In this document: one piece after another, positions 1-7,308 of the stretch
Layout: every line of letters begins with the position of its first letter
Position numbering within the stretch: position 1 is the stretch's first letter
Assembly: GCF_004348345.1 (NCBI RefSeq)
Contig: NZ_SMJZ01000081.1
Location: forward strand, 1 to 34,535
DNA length: 34,535 nucleotides
Source of the DNA: Nonomuraea longispora
Lineage (GTDB): Bacteria; Actinomycetota; Actinomycetes; Streptosporangiales; Streptosporangiaceae
Reading direction: 5' to 3'
Position numbers and translations under genes: made by a program
The notes under the pieces: generated by a model
Database searches by the model: none
What the model was told of the DNA's origin: nothing
Seen by the model: the letters and a program-made list of their open reading frames with translations, nothing else

Positions 1-1035
1 CCGCCCGCACATGCGCTGCCCGTCCAGTTCCTCGCACAGGTAGATCAGCCCGGCGCACTCGGCCGCGATCGGCCCGCGGAAGGCCGCCACCTGCTCGCGC
101 AGCGGCGCGTTGGCGGCCAGCTCGGCGGCGTACATCTCGGGGAACCCGCCGCCGACGACCAGCGCCGCGGTCCCGTCAGGCAGCTTCTCGTCACGCAAGG
201 GGTCGAACACCGCGACCTTCGCGCCGGCCGCCCGCAGCAGCTCAACATGCTCGGCGTAGCCGAAGGTGAACGCCGCTCCGCCCGCCACGGCCACCACCGG
301 CCCGGGCCCGGCGGCACCCGGCTCCGGCTCCCATGGCGCCGCGTCCAGCGGCGGGGCCGATCGCGCCAGCCGTACCAGCGCGTCGAGGTCGCACGAGCGG
401 GCCACCAGCGCGCCCAGCCGGTCCACCGCGGCCACCGCCGCCGCTTCGCGCTCGGCAGCGGGCACCAGACCCAGATGCCTGGACGGCGTCGAGACGGCGT
501 CGTCACGGCGGATCGCGCCCAGCACCGGCACCCCCGCCGACGCGAGCGCGGCGCGGCACAGCACTTCGTGCCGGTCGGAGCCCACCTGATTCAGCACCAC
601 GCCGGCGACCCGTACCCGAGGGTCGAACGTGACGAATCCATGCACCACGGCCGCCACCGACCGGCTCTGCCGGGCCGCGTCCACGACCAGGACCACCGGG
701 GCGTCCAGCAGCCTGACGACGTGCGCGGTCGAGGCGAAGTCCGTGTCACCCCTGCCGTCGAACAGCCCCATCACACCCTCGACCACAGCCACGTCGCACC
801 CTGCCGCCCCGTGCAGGAACAGCGGCGCGACGCGTTCCTCGCCCACCAGCCACGGATCCAGGTTGCGGCCAGGACGCCCAGTGGCCAGCGCGTGATAGCC
901 GGGATCGATGTAGTCGGGCCCCACTTTGTGCGGCGAGACCTTGAGGCCGCGGGCCCGCAGTGCCGCCATCAGCCCGGTGGCCACCGTGGTCTTGCCGCTG
1001 CCCGACGACGGCGCCGCGACGACCAGCCGAGGCAC
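1..1035 (-). CDS. cobB: Cobyrinate/hydrogenobyrinate a,c-diamide synthase, C-terminus cut by window edge
   Basis: ATP- and glutamine-dependent amidation of the a and c side chains of (hydrogeno)cobyrinic acid in cobalamin synthesis; cytosolic. The frame is open from a GTG at 1035 to base 1, giving 345 visible residues of a protein usually about 450 long, so the rest lies outside the window. The N-terminus has the P-loop SSGSGKTT (residues 10-17) of the dethiobiotin-synthetase-like domain. The C-terminal class I amidotransferase domain is entered, with VGGGFPEMYA followed by AECAGLIYL, whose Cys327 is the expected nucleophile. The GTG start shares one base with the TAG stop of cobO, so the two are translationally coupled. 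Last visible gene of the operon. Identity is confident. Whether the substrate is cobyrinate or hydrogenobyrinate depends on the host's aerobic or anaerobic pathway, which cannot be read here. Confidence 0.93.
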   Translation of the reverse strand, partial: MPRLVVAAPSSGSGKTTVATGLMAALRARGLKVSPHKVGPDYIDPGYHALATGRPGRNLDPWLVGEERVAPLFLHGAAGCDVAVVEGVMGLFDGRGDTDFASTAHVVRLLDAPVVLVVDAARQSRSVAAVVHGFVTFDPRVRVAGVVLNQVGSDRHEVLCRAALASAGVPVLGAIRRDDAVSTPSRHLGLVPAAEREAAAVAAVDRLGALVARSCDLDALVRLARSAPPLDAAPWEPEPGAAGPGPVVAVAGGAAFTFGYAEHVELLRAAGAKVAVFDPLRDEKLPDGTAALVVGGGFPEMYAAELAANAPLREQVAAFRGPIAAECAGLIYLCEELDGQRMCGR

Positions 1036-1637
1036 TACCACTCGATGCCCTTCTGGCCCTTCTGCCCGGCGTCCATGGGATGACGTACCTTGCCCATCTC
1101 CGTCACCAGATCGGCGACCTCGACCAGCCGGTCGGGGGCGTCCCTGCCCGTGACCACCACATGCTGGCCGCCCGGCCTGCCGGTGAGCGTCTCCAGCACG
1201 TCGTCCAGGTCCAGCCAGCCCCACTTCAGCGGGTACGTGAACTCGTCCAGCACGTAGAAGCGGTACGTCTCGGCCGCGAGATCGCGCTTGATCTGCTCCC
1301 ACCCCTCCCGGGCGTCGGCCGCATGATCCTCCTCCGAGCCGGGGCGCTGGATCCACGACCAGCCCTCACCCATCTTGTGCCAGGTGACCGAGCCGCCCTC
1401 GCCGCTGTCGCCGAGCACCTTGAGGGCCCGCTCCTCGCCGATGCGCCACTTGGCCGACTTCACGAACTGGAACACCCCGACCGGCCAGCCCTGGTTCCAG
1501 GCCCGCAGCGCCATCCCGAAGGCGGCTGTCGACTTGCCCTTGCCGGGGCCGGTGTGGACGATCAGCAGCGGCCTGGTACGCCGCTGCCGGGTGGTCAGAC
1601 CGTCGTCGGGGACGACCGAGGGCTTTCCCTGCGGCAT
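1035..1637 (-). CDS. cobO: Cob(I)yrinic acid a,c-diamide adenosyltransferase (CobA/CobO type)
   Basis: Transfers the 5'-deoxyadenosyl group of ATP to the Co(I) corrinoid, forming the Co-C bond of adenosylcobalamin. It has 200 residues, normal for the family. After a short basic N-terminus comes the inverted-type P-loop HTGPGKGKST (28-37). Later come the family segments GWPVGVFQFVKSAKW, GWSWIQR and the Walker-B-like VLDEFTYPLKWGW. The C-terminal MDAGQKGQKGIEW is also typical. An in-frame extension upstream to 1826 overlaps the end of the chelatase gene and is non-conserved, so I chose the ATG at 1637, one base beyond the chelatase TGA. Downstream it overlaps cobB. Regulation is presumably through the cobalamin riboswitch at the head of the operon. 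Confidence 0.95.
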   Translation of the reverse strand: MPQGKPSVVPDDGLTTRQRRTRPLLIVHTGPGKGKSTAAFGMALRAWNQGWPVGVFQFVKSAKWRIGEERALKVLGDSGEGGSVTWHKMGEGWSWIQRPGSEEDHAADAREGWEQIKRDLAAETYRFYVLDEFTYPLKWGWLDLDDVLETLTGRPGGQHVVVTGRDAPDRLVEVADLVTEMGKVRHPMDAGQKGQKGIEW

Positions 1638-1638
1638 C

Positions 1639-3729
1639 TCAGACCGCCTTCCTGTAGTCACGTACGAGGCCGCCGAGCTCGGCCAGCGCATCGAGGGAGA
1701 CGAGCCGTGCCCGCAACCGGGACGCCAGCCTGACCGCCAGACCGAGCCGGACCGGCCCGCTCTCGCAGTCCACGACCACGCAGGCCGTGCCCTCCAGCAG
1801 GGAGGCCGCCGGGTCCACGTCTCCACCCGCCGTGACGCGCCCGTCGGTCACCAGCACCAGCAGCGGACGCCTGGCCGGGTCACGCAGCCGCTCCACGCGC
1901 AACACGTCCGCCGCGCGCATCAGCCCCGCCGCCAGCGGGGTGCGCCCGCCGGTCGGCAGCGAACGCAACCGCGCCGCGCCCGCCTCCACCGACGAGGTCG
2001 GAGGCAGCGCCACCTCCGCGCCCGCACCCCGGAACGTGATCAGGCCGACCTTGTCGCGCCGCTGATAGGCGTCCAGCAGCAGGCTCAGCACAGCAGCCTT
2101 GACCGCGCTCATCCGCTTGCGCGCCGCCATCGAGCCGCTCGCGTCCACCACGAACAGCACGAGGTTGCCCTCCCGGCCTTCGCGCACCACTTCGCGCAGA
2201 TCGTCCGCACGCAGCACCAGTCCGGGGCCGGTGCGCCCGCGCCCGCGCTGGTGCGGCGCCGCGGCCAGCATCGTCGCCGTCACGTGCAGGTCGCGCAGCT
2301 GGCCGGAGGGACGGCGGGCCCCCGTGCCCCGGCCGTGCCGGGTCCGTGAGCGCGACCGCCGACCGGCCGCTCCCTCGCCGATCCCCGGCACCTCCAGCAG
2401 CGGCACCCGGTGCGGAGCCCCTGCAGCGGCCACCCGCACACCGGTGCCCCCCGCGTCCGGCCGCCCGTCGTCCGGAAGGCCGCTGTCGGCTTGCCCATCG
2501 TCCGGCCGCTCGTCGTCCAGGCGTCCGTCGCGGGCAGGCGTCCCGGGCGCCTCCCCGGCGTCCTCGGGGCTCCCCGAGAGCGGTCCCCCATTCCCCTTCG
2601 ACGGCGGCGGGGGCTCGCTCCCGTCCGTACCGCCTGACGGCGGCCCGTCGCTTCCGCCCGGTGGCGGCCCGGCGGGACCTTCGCCGTCGGGGCCGCCGTC
2701 GCCTGGCCCGTCGTCCTGCGACGTACGCTCCAGCAGCTCGTCGAGCAGAGCCTCGTCCAGCCCCGGCGCGTCGAACGGGTCGCGCCGCCGCCGGTGCGGC
2801 AGCGACAGGCGGGCCGCCGCCCGCACGTCCTCGGTGGTCACCGTGTCCCGACCCTGCCAGGCGGCGTGGGCAAGGGCGGCGTTGGCCGTGACCAGGTCGG
2901 CCCGCAGCCCGTCGACCTCGAACGCCGCGCACACCGTCGCGATCTGCCTCAGCCGGGCGTCCGGCAACCGCACGCCCGGCACCCGGGCCCGCGCGCCCGC
3001 GATCCGGTCCGCCAGCGCCGACTCTTCCTCCGCCCAGCGCGCCGCGAACGCCTCCGCGTCGGCGTCGAAAGCCAGCCGCCGGCGGATGACCTCCGCGCGT
3101 TCCTCAGGGTCGCGGGACGCCTTCACCTCGACCGTCAGCCCGAACCTGTCCAGGAGTTGCGGACGCAGCTCGCCTTCCTCCGGATTCATGGTGCCGACCA
3201 GCAGGAACCGGGCGGCGTGCCGGACCGACACCGACTCGCGCTCCACGTAGCACCTGCCCAGGGCGGCCGCGTCGAGGAGGAGGTCGACGAGGTGGTCGTG
3301 CAGCAGGTTCACCTCGTCGACGTACAGTACGCCGCGATGCGCGGCCGCCAGCAGGCCCGGCTCGAACGCCTTCACTCCCTCCGTCAGCGCCCGTTCCACG
3401 TCGAGCGAGCCGGCCAGGCGGTCCTCCGACGCCCCCACCGGCAGCTCCACCAGCACGGCCGGGCGGCTCACGCCACCGGCGCCGGGCTCGTGGGGTCCGT
3501 CCGGGCATTCGGAGTCGGGCGCGCCCGGATCGCAGGCGAACCGGCAGCCGGGCACCACGTCCACGGCGGGTAGCTGGGCCGCCAGCGCACGCACGATCGT
3601 GGACTTCGCGGTGCCCTTCTCACCGCGTACGAGCACCCCGCCCACCCGGGGCGAGACCGCGTTGAGCACCAGCGCCAGCTTCAGGTCAGCAAGCCCGACG
3701 ACGGCGCTGAACGGGTAGGTGACGATCAA
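1639..3729 (-). CDS. ChlI-ChlD fusion-type magnesium/cobalt chelatase subunit
   Basis: Putative AAA+/VWA subunit of a metal chelatase, probably working with a CobN-like large subunit (not in the window) to insert cobalt into the corrin ring. It has 696 residues. An N-terminal MoxR/ChlI AAA+ domain (about 1-340) has Walker A GEKGTAKST (36-44), Walker B VLYVDEVNLL and sensor GTMNPEEGELRPQLLDRFGL. A Gly/Pro/Asp-rich linker covers roughly 345-450. A C-terminal ChlD-like von Willebrand A domain has the MIDAS motif DASGS (529-533). The start is a TTG at 3729 overlapping the upstream stop as TTGA, with GGAAGG seven bases before it. ChlI and ChlD are separate in chlorophyll synthesis; actinomycetes often fuse them in cobalamin loci. 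Position between the cbt genes and cobO supports cobalt rather than magnesium. Confidence 0.9.
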   Translation of the reverse strand: MIVTYPFSAVVGLADLKLALVLNAVSPRVGGVLVRGEKGTAKSTIVRALAAQLPAVDVVPGCRFACDPGAPDSECPDGPHEPGAGGVSRPAVLVELPVGASEDRLAGSLDVERALTEGVKAFEPGLLAAAHRGVLYVDEVNLLHDHLVDLLLDAAALGRCYVERESVSVRHAARFLLVGTMNPEEGELRPQLLDRFGLTVEVKASRDPEERAEVIRRRLAFDADAEAFAARWAEEESALADRIAGARARVPGVRLPDARLRQIATVCAAFEVDGLRADLVTANAALAHAAWQGRDTVTTEDVRAAARLSLPHRRRRDPFDAPGLDEALLDELLERTSQDDGPGDGGPDGEGPAGPPPGGSDGPPSGGTDGSEPPPPSKGNGGPLSGSPEDAGEAPGTPARDGRLDDERPDDGQADSGLPDDGRPDAGGTGVRVAAAGAPHRVPLLEVPGIGEGAAGRRSRSRTRHGRGTGARRPSGQLRDLHVTATMLAAAPHQRGRGRTGPGLVLRADDLREVVREGREGNLVLFVVDASGSMAARKRMSAVKAAVLSLLLDAYQRRDKVGLITFRGAGAEVALPPTSSVEAGAARLRSLPTGGRTPLAAGLMRAADVLRVERLRDPARRPLLVLVTDGRVTAGGDVDPAASLLEGTACVVVDCESGPVRLGLAVRLASRLRARLVSLDALAELGGLVRDYRKAV

Positions 3730-4280
3730 AACAGAACCTTCCGGTTGACATGAGCCACCCGCCAGCCCTCCCGCGTGACGGCCAGCTCAGTGGTGGACAG
3801 AGGAGCCAGATCGAAGCGGCCGGCACTCGACGGGTCCAGCCCCAGGGCGTGCCCGAGCACGGCCCGAATGGCGCCCGCGTCGCACACGACGACCCCGCCG
3901 GGTTCCTCCCGGACGGAGTCGAGCCAGGCCGCCACCCTGACCGCGCGTGCGGCCCGGCTCTCGCCGCCGTGCGGAGCCGCGTGCGGGTCGGCGAGCCAGC
4001 TCGCCAGCTCGTCCGGCTCCTCCCGCGCGACTCGCTCGTACGGCAGGCCGCGCCATCGGCCGCAGTCCGCCTCCGCGAGCGCCGGGACGACCCGCGCGTC
4101 CAGCCCGAGGGCGGCGGCGGTCTGCAGTGCCGCGGGGGCAGGAGCGGCCCACGCCACCACTCCGGCGACCGCCGGGCTGAGCGCGGCGGCTCTGGCCAGA
4201 TCCGCCGTGTCGGCGTCCTCGTCGGCCGGAAAGCGCGCGGCGCGCATGCCGGGCGTCGTGGCGTGCCGGACGAACAGCAC
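3726..4280 (-). CDS. Histidine-phosphatase-superfamily protein with the second catalytic His replaced by Asp
   Basis: 184 residues; phosphoglycerate-mutase-like fold, the family that includes alpha-ribazole phosphatase CobC. The N-terminal signature LFVRHATT (His6 would be the phospho-acceptor) and the CGRWRGLPYE segment are clear. The second motif, normally SHGG-like, reads VVCDAGAIRAVLG, with Asp134 where the second catalytic histidine should stand. It may therefore be a weak phosphatase, a pseudoenzyme, or use Asp as general acid. I chose the GTG at 4280, six bases past the cbtA stop, because the signature begins there; the 84 residues encoded upstream in frame lie inside cbtA and are unlike the family. 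It lies between cbtA and the chelatase, overlapping the latter by 4 bases, so it very likely serves corrinoid metabolism. Exact substrate unknown. Confidence 0.82.
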   Translation of the reverse strand: MLFVRHATTPGMRAARFPADEDADTADLARAAALSPAVAGVVAWAAPAPAALQTAAALGLDARVVPALAEADCGRWRGLPYERVAREEPDELASWLADPHAAPHGGESRAARAVRVAAWLDSVREEPGGVVVCDAGAIRAVLGHALGLDPSSAGRFDLAPLSTTELAVTREGWRVAHVNRKVLF

Positions 4281-4285
4281 CCCGC

Positions 4286-5053
4286 TCAGCTCGGCGCGGC
4301 GGCGCTCACCGGAACGCCGTTCGTACGCTGCGCCGCCCGCTCGCTCGCCCAGCCGAACAGCACGCCGAAGGCCGCCCAGAAGACGAGCTGGGTGCCGATC
4401 GAAACGAGCCTGAACTCCCACAACAGCGTGGCGGGGAAGCCGTCGGCCACCTCGTCGACCGTCGGCAGCAGCGCCCAGGCCCCACCCACGGGGACGAGAA
4501 AGCCGATGACCGCCGCCACCCAGCGGGCCCACGGATCCGCGGTGACCCGGCGGGCGGTGGCCACGGCGATCGCCGTCGCCGCCAGCCCGACGAGGATCAT
4601 CACGAGGTAGAGCACCGTACGGCTGTTGATCGTCTCGGGGTCACCCACTGCCGGCGGGTTGGCCGGATACTTCACGAAGGGCACGAGGATGACCGCGACG
4701 AAGGCCGTTCCGGCCGCGGCGAGCGCCAGCAGCCCGTCGGAGCGCGGTCCCACCCGTCCTCGCAGGCCCGTGAACACGAGCGCGAACACTCCGCCCACGG
4801 CCAGCCCGTAGAGTCCGGTGGCGAGGAAGAGCCCGGCCTTCTGCGCCGGCCTGCTGACCTCGGCCTCGTCGCCGTGGCTGTGCCCGGCTTCCTCAGCGGC
4901 GGCGGGCTCCGGTGCCTCGGCCTGGGCCGCGGCCTCCTCCAGGGCGATCGCCGCGTCGACGCGCGGCTCCCCGAAGGCGAAGGCGAATCCGCCCGCGACC
5001 AGTCCGGCCAGCAGTCCCACGAGCAGACCTCTGACCAGGAAAGTGCGTACCAT
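4286..5053 (-). CDS. cbtA: CbtA family predicted cobalt transporter subunit
   Basis: 255-residue integral membrane protein. It has an N-terminal hydrophobic helix (VRGLLVGLLAGLVAGGFAFA), then a periplasmic or extracytoplasmic acidic loop with a metal-binding look (EEAGHSHGDEAE), and further helices around 75-95, 108-125, 145-165, 175-195 and 222-240. The motifs GLYGLAVGGVFALVF and PFVKYPANPPAVGDPETI are characteristic of CbtA. CbtA/CbtB were predicted as a cobalt transporter from their B12-riboswitch and cobalamin-gene association; direct transport evidence is limited. The ATG at 5053 lies 9 bases beyond the cbtB stop. It is the second gene of the riboswitch-led operon. Confidence 0.93.
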   Translation of the reverse strand: MVRTFLVRGLLVGLLAGLVAGGFAFAFGEPRVDAAIALEEAAAQAEAPEPAAAEEAGHSHGDEAEVSRPAQKAGLFLATGLYGLAVGGVFALVFTGLRGRVGPRSDGLLALAAAGTAFVAVILVPFVKYPANPPAVGDPETINSRTVLYLVMILVGLAATAIAVATARRVTADPWARWVAAVIGFLVPVGGAWALLPTVDEVADGFPATLLWEFRLVSIGTQLVFWAAFGVLFGWASERAAQRTNGVPVSAAAPS

Positions 5054-5062
5054 CCCGGCCCC

Positions 5063-5251
5063 CTAGTGACAGGGCACGCCGAGCAGATGCCGCCCGTCGT
5101 GCATCAGCTCGTGCAGGAAGGCGCCCGTCTGGGAGACCGCGCCATTGTCCATCAGGACCAGGTAAGCGACGAGCAGCAGCACAGGCACCGCCAGCAGCCA
5201 GGGGCGCAGGCGTGGGAAGGGAATGATGGACGGAGTGGTCAAACCACTCAT
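5063..5251 (-). CDS. cbtB: CbtB family cobalt transporter small subunit
   Basis: 62-residue protein with one transmembrane helix (about residues 17-35, LLAVPVLLLVAYLVLM). Its C-terminal HELMHDGRHLLGVPCH is rich in histidine and ends in Cys-His, the family's metal-binding hallmark. The ATG at 5251 is preceded by GAGGAGG seven bases upstream. A longer in-frame reading to 5377 runs through the riboswitch and is rejected. First gene of the cobalt/cobalamin operon. The sequence just upstream (5252-5278) can fold so that a CCTCG/CGAGG stem covers the ribosome-binding site, suggesting translational control. Confidence 0.93.
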   Translation of the reverse strand: MSGLTTPSIIPFPRLRPWLLAVPVLLLVAYLVLMDNGAVSQTGAFLHELMHDGRHLLGVPCH

Positions 5252-5286
5252 ACGAGCCTCCTCGGGTGACGCGTCCCATACGAGGT

Positions 5287-5382
5287 CACGGTTGCCAAGC
5301 GACCTGGCTCCCGGGATCCACGTCCCGGATACAGTGGCGCGTCCGCACCGGCATCTCACCGGATTTCCCTTGGACAACCGTG
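5287..5382 (-). promoter_or_regulatory. Cobalamin riboswitch upstream of cbtB
   Basis: Read on the minus strand it has the cobalamin-aptamer core: AAATCCGGTGAGATGCCGG, then CGCGCCACTGT (the B12-box element) and GAGCCAGGTC. A closing stem is visible: CACGGTTG at the 5' end (plus 5375-5382) pairs perfectly with CAACCGTG at the 3' end (plus 5287-5294), continued by CCAAG/CTTGG. The 96-nt aptamer is compact. The 36 bases between it and the cbtB start hold a hairpin that includes the GAGGAGG ribosome-binding site. The expected outcome is repression of cobalt uptake and corrin synthesis when B12 is plentiful. Confidence 0.88.
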
Positions 5383-5393
5383 AAATCTACCGG

Positions 5394-5422
5394 AACGTAT
5401 CCTTTCCTCCCGTTCGCGTCAA
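5394..5422 (-). promoter_or_regulatory. Predicted promoter of the cbtB-cobB operon
   Basis: On the minus strand TTGACG (plus 5417-5422) and TACGTT (plus 5394-5399) are separated by 17 bases, a good sigma-70-like -35/-10 pair. Transcription would begin a few bases before the 5' strand of the riboswitch closing stem. Confidence 0.6.
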
Positions 5423-5474
5423 TGCACCCCAGCAGCCACCGGGCAAGGTGCGCATATGAGTCGATGCCCGACGT

Positions 5475-5624
5475 AGGCGACGGCGGAACGAGGAGGCCGG
5501 TGTGAATCCCGCACGGTCCCGCCACTGTGATCGGTGAGGGATCCCCACGCGTGCACCTGTCCGTAAGGATGGGAAGGCCGGGGCGAGCGGCGACCCGAGA
5601 GCCAGGAGACTCACGCGGTCGCCT
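5475..5624 (+). promoter_or_regulatory. Second, divergent cobalamin riboswitch
   Basis: Plus-strand core: GAGGCCGGTGTGAATCCCGC, CGGTCCCGCCACTGTGATC and GAGAGCCAGGAGACTCAC, all canonical cobalamin-aptamer elements. A closing stem AGGCGAC (5475-5481) / GTCGCCT (5618-5624) is perfect. Downstream, TTGGGG/CCCCAA (5636-5654) forms an expression-platform hairpin just before the purine-rich AGAGAGG. The gene behind it is only a stump of a substrate-binding protein, so the switch is probably orphaned. Confidence 0.93.
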
Positions 5625-5672
5625 GCTCGAAGAGGTTGGGGCGGATCCCCCCAAGAGAGGACGGTGGTCGGC

Positions 5673-5805
5673 ATGCCGTGCAACGAACTGCGGAGCGACA
5701 CCACGTACGAGCGGGCTCCGCAGCGGGCGGTCACGATGAACCGGCACGTTACCGAGATCATGCTGGCCCTCGGGCTGGAGAAGTCCATGGCCAGCACGGC
5801 ATTCC
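5673..5805 (+). pseudogene. N-terminal stump of a riboswitch-controlled ABC substrate-binding protein (BtuF/Fe-siderophore type)
   Basis: Translation from ATG 5673 (a GTG at 5664 is an alternative) gives about 44 residues containing YERAPQRAVTMNRHVTEI and MLALGLEKSMAST. This resembles the start of the mature domain of periplasmic-binding proteins that deliver B12, cobalt-chelates or ferric siderophores. No signal peptide is encoded. After about 5803 the homology stops and transposase sequence begins in another frame. The frame happens to stay open to 6554, but that part is antisense to the TetR gene and is not protein-like. The preceding cobalamin riboswitch says the parent gene was a corrinoid-uptake component. 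Non-functional as it stands. Confidence 0.75.
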
Positions 5806-5935
5806 TCTCTCGCGGCGCTGGCCCGGTGGTTGCCGGCGGTGCTGCGCGCTCATCGTCTGGTCACCCCGGCGACGTTGCTGGCGTGGCATCGTCGCCTATT
5901 GCGGCAGGCCTGGACCTACCCGGTGCATGTTCGTT
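5803..5935 (+). mobile_element. Integrase-core (DDE) transposase internal fragment
   Basis: The frame reading SLAALARWLPAVLRAHRLV, TPATLLAWHRRLLRQ and AWTYP matches the region between the helix-turn-helix and catalytic core of actinobacterial integrase-type transposases. It starts exactly where the binding-protein homology ends and fades out where the TetR 3' end begins. No terminal repeats are visible. Fragments of the same family occur at 18250 (N-terminal part) and 30888 (C-terminal part). Confidence 0.7.
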
Positions 5936-6536
5936 CGGATGGAGCCGCCACCGGCTCGATGTGCTCGGGGAAGAGGCTGGCGAGGTTGCGGATGCACAGT
6001 TCGCGTATCTCGTCCCGCGACAGCGGCGAGCCCTCCAGCCATTCGACGCATACGGCTCGGACGAACGCCAGCCAGCCATGCAGCGCGATCGACGTTACGT
6101 GCCTGTTGCGGCCATGGCCACCCAGCGCATCGAGAAGGCGGGCGCGGAGAGTGGCGAGCTCGTCGGAGATGATCTCCTGGACGGCCGGATCACCGGCCAG
6201 TGCGCCGCGGTTGGCTGTGAGGATGTTGTTGCGGTGTGTGGCGAAGTAGTCCAGGTGGGCGTCGAGCCCCGCCTTCACCTGCTCGGCCATTGGCAACGCG
6301 GGATCGATCGGGCTGGAGGCCAGCAGCCGCTCGCTGTCGCGCTCGAAGATCGCTGCGAACAGGTCGCGCTTGGTGGAGAAGTAGCGGTACAGGAGCCCAC
6401 GGGATACGCCGGCACGTGCCGCGATGCCCTCCATGTGCACATCCTCGTAAGAGTGACGAGCGAACATCTCGGCGCCGACGTCGAGCAGTTGGCTGCGCCG
6501 CTCGTGCGGGGTCAGCCGTCGTCTTCCCTCGCTCAT
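5916..6536 (-). CDS. TetR family transcriptional regulator
   Basis: 206 residues. The N-terminal DNA-binding domain has RRSQLLDVGAEMFARHSYED, then the helix-turn-helix IAARAGVSRGLLYRYFSTKR (about residues 35-54). The rest is a helical ligand domain ending with SLFPEHIEP. The ATG at 6536 is chosen over an in-frame start at 6584 because the conserved part begins nearby and the longer form would run through the promoter region. It is transcribed away from the DUF2867 gene. The intergenic region holds a promoter flanked by two GTGTTCA half-sites, so it probably represses itself and that operon. Ligand unknown. Confidence 0.9.
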   Translation of the reverse strand: MSEGRRRLTPHERRSQLLDVGAEMFARHSYEDVHMEGIAARAGVSRGLLYRYFSTKRDLFAAIFERDSERLLASSPIDPALPMAEQVKAGLDAHLDYFATHRNNILTANRGALAGDPAVQEIISDELATLRARLLDALGGHGRNRHVTSIALHGWLAFVRAVCVEWLEGSPLSRDEIRELCIRNLASLFPEHIEPVAAPSERTCTG

Positions 6537-6550
6537 GGTCGCCAGCTTAC

Positions 6551-6591
6551 TTGACGCGTGTTCAATAACGCTTCTAATGTACACGTGTTCA
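6551..6591 (+). promoter_or_regulatory. Promoter with repeated TetR-type half-sites
   Basis: TTGACG (6551-6556) and TAATGT (6575-6580), 18 bases apart, form a plus-strand promoter ahead of the gene at 6605. GTGTTCA occurs at 6558-6564 and 6585-6591. Each lies in a near-palindrome (TTGACGCGTGTTCAA and GTACACGTGTTC), bracketing the -10. This is a plausible binding region for the divergent TetR protein. Confidence 0.55.
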
Positions 6592-6604
6592 GCAAGGAGG
6601 GGAT

Positions 6605-7054
6605 GTGCGAAAGCGGTATCGAGTGCGGCGGATCCCCGCGACAGGGGCAGCCGATTATGAGGACGCCTTCGAAGTCACCATCAGCGAGACGCGATCACCC
6701 GAGCAGTGGGCCCGGGCGGTGTTACAGGACGCGCCACCGCCGGTCCGTTGGTTCCTGCTTCTCGGCTGGCGCGCTTTTCTTGGCCTACGTCTCCGCCGCC
6801 CTCTGTCGTCTGCCCATCACATTCTGGGGTGGCACGTCGCAGCCTTTGACAGCGCCACGATCCGCCTCGGGCTCAGCTCACCACTGATGAACGCGCACCT
6901 GCTGTTTCGAGTGTCGGATGATGCCCTCACGCTGACCACCGACATCGCGTACCTTCGCAGGACAGGGTGGATGGTCTGGGTGCTTGTCGCACCGGTGCAC
7001 AGACGGATGATCCCCTACCTGCTGATGCGGGCCACAGCCGACCGACTCGTGTGA
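6605..7054 (+). CDS. DUF2867-like protein
   Basis: 149 residues, basic, no signal peptide. Segments such as DYEDAFEVTI, SPEQWARAVL, LGWHVAAFD and HRRMIPYLLMRAT match my recollection of the DUF2867 family, whose function is unknown. I chose GTG 6605 with AGGAGG four bases upstream; an overlapping ATG at 6603 is in a different frame. Its TGA overlaps the next GTG start (GTGA), so it is coupled to the small gene behind it. Expected to be controlled by the divergent TetR gene. The family assignment is from recollected sequence patterns only. Confidence 0.65.
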   Translation: MRKRYRVRRIPATGAADYEDAFEVTISETRSPEQWARAVLQDAPPPVRWFLLLGWRAFLGLRLRRPLSSAHHILGWHVAAFDSATIRLGLSSPLMNAHLLFRVSDDALTLTTDIAYLRRTGWMVWVLVAPVHRRMIPYLLMRATADRLV

Positions 7055-7308
7055 CCGACCTTCCGGACCGTCCGGCCCGGACCCGCGTGATCCGGCTGGC
7101 CTCGGTCGAGGATCTGCGCGTCGAGCGCCCCGCCGGCGTGCCGGTCCGGGTGGAGTTCGCGCGGGCCGCCACCAAGCTGAGGCTGGACGACCAGTGGTAC
7201 GGCGCCGTCAGCGGAGGCCTCACCCAGGCCACCCACGACGGCGACGCGCCGGGCTACCAGATGATCGTGGCCGGCGGCGCCGGCACCGTCACGGTGGTCG
7301 CCGCGTGA
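7051..7308 (+). CDS. Small hypothetical protein, possibly a C-terminal domain remnant
   Basis: 85 residues starting at GTG 7051 inside the previous stop. The composition suggests beta strands (RVIRLASVEDLRV, VPVRVEFARAATKLRLD, YQMIVAGGAGTVTVV). It has no signal peptide, Cys or recognisable motif. It could be a separate small protein or the end of a larger bacterial-adhesin-like (DUF4097-type) domain whose start has been lost. It is coupled by GTGA overlaps on both sides to the DUF2867 gene and the oxidase remnant, so it was part of a three-gene operon. I do not recognise a function. Confidence 0.5.
   Translation: MTDLPDRPARTRVIRLASVEDLRVERPAGVPVRVEFARAATKLRLDDQWYGAVSGGLTQATHDGDAPGYQMIVAGGAGTVTVVAA

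Noticed and set aside
1375..3573. Several long plus-strand frames opposite the chelatase gene
   Set aside because: They are antisense shadows produced by high GC3. Their translations are Arg/Pro/Ser-rich with no family features, while the minus strand has full motif sets.
5664..6554. Continuous 296-codon plus-strand reading frame
   Set aside because: Only its first 44 residues resemble a protein family. The rest crosses a transposase scrap in the wrong frame and then runs antisense through the TetR gene.
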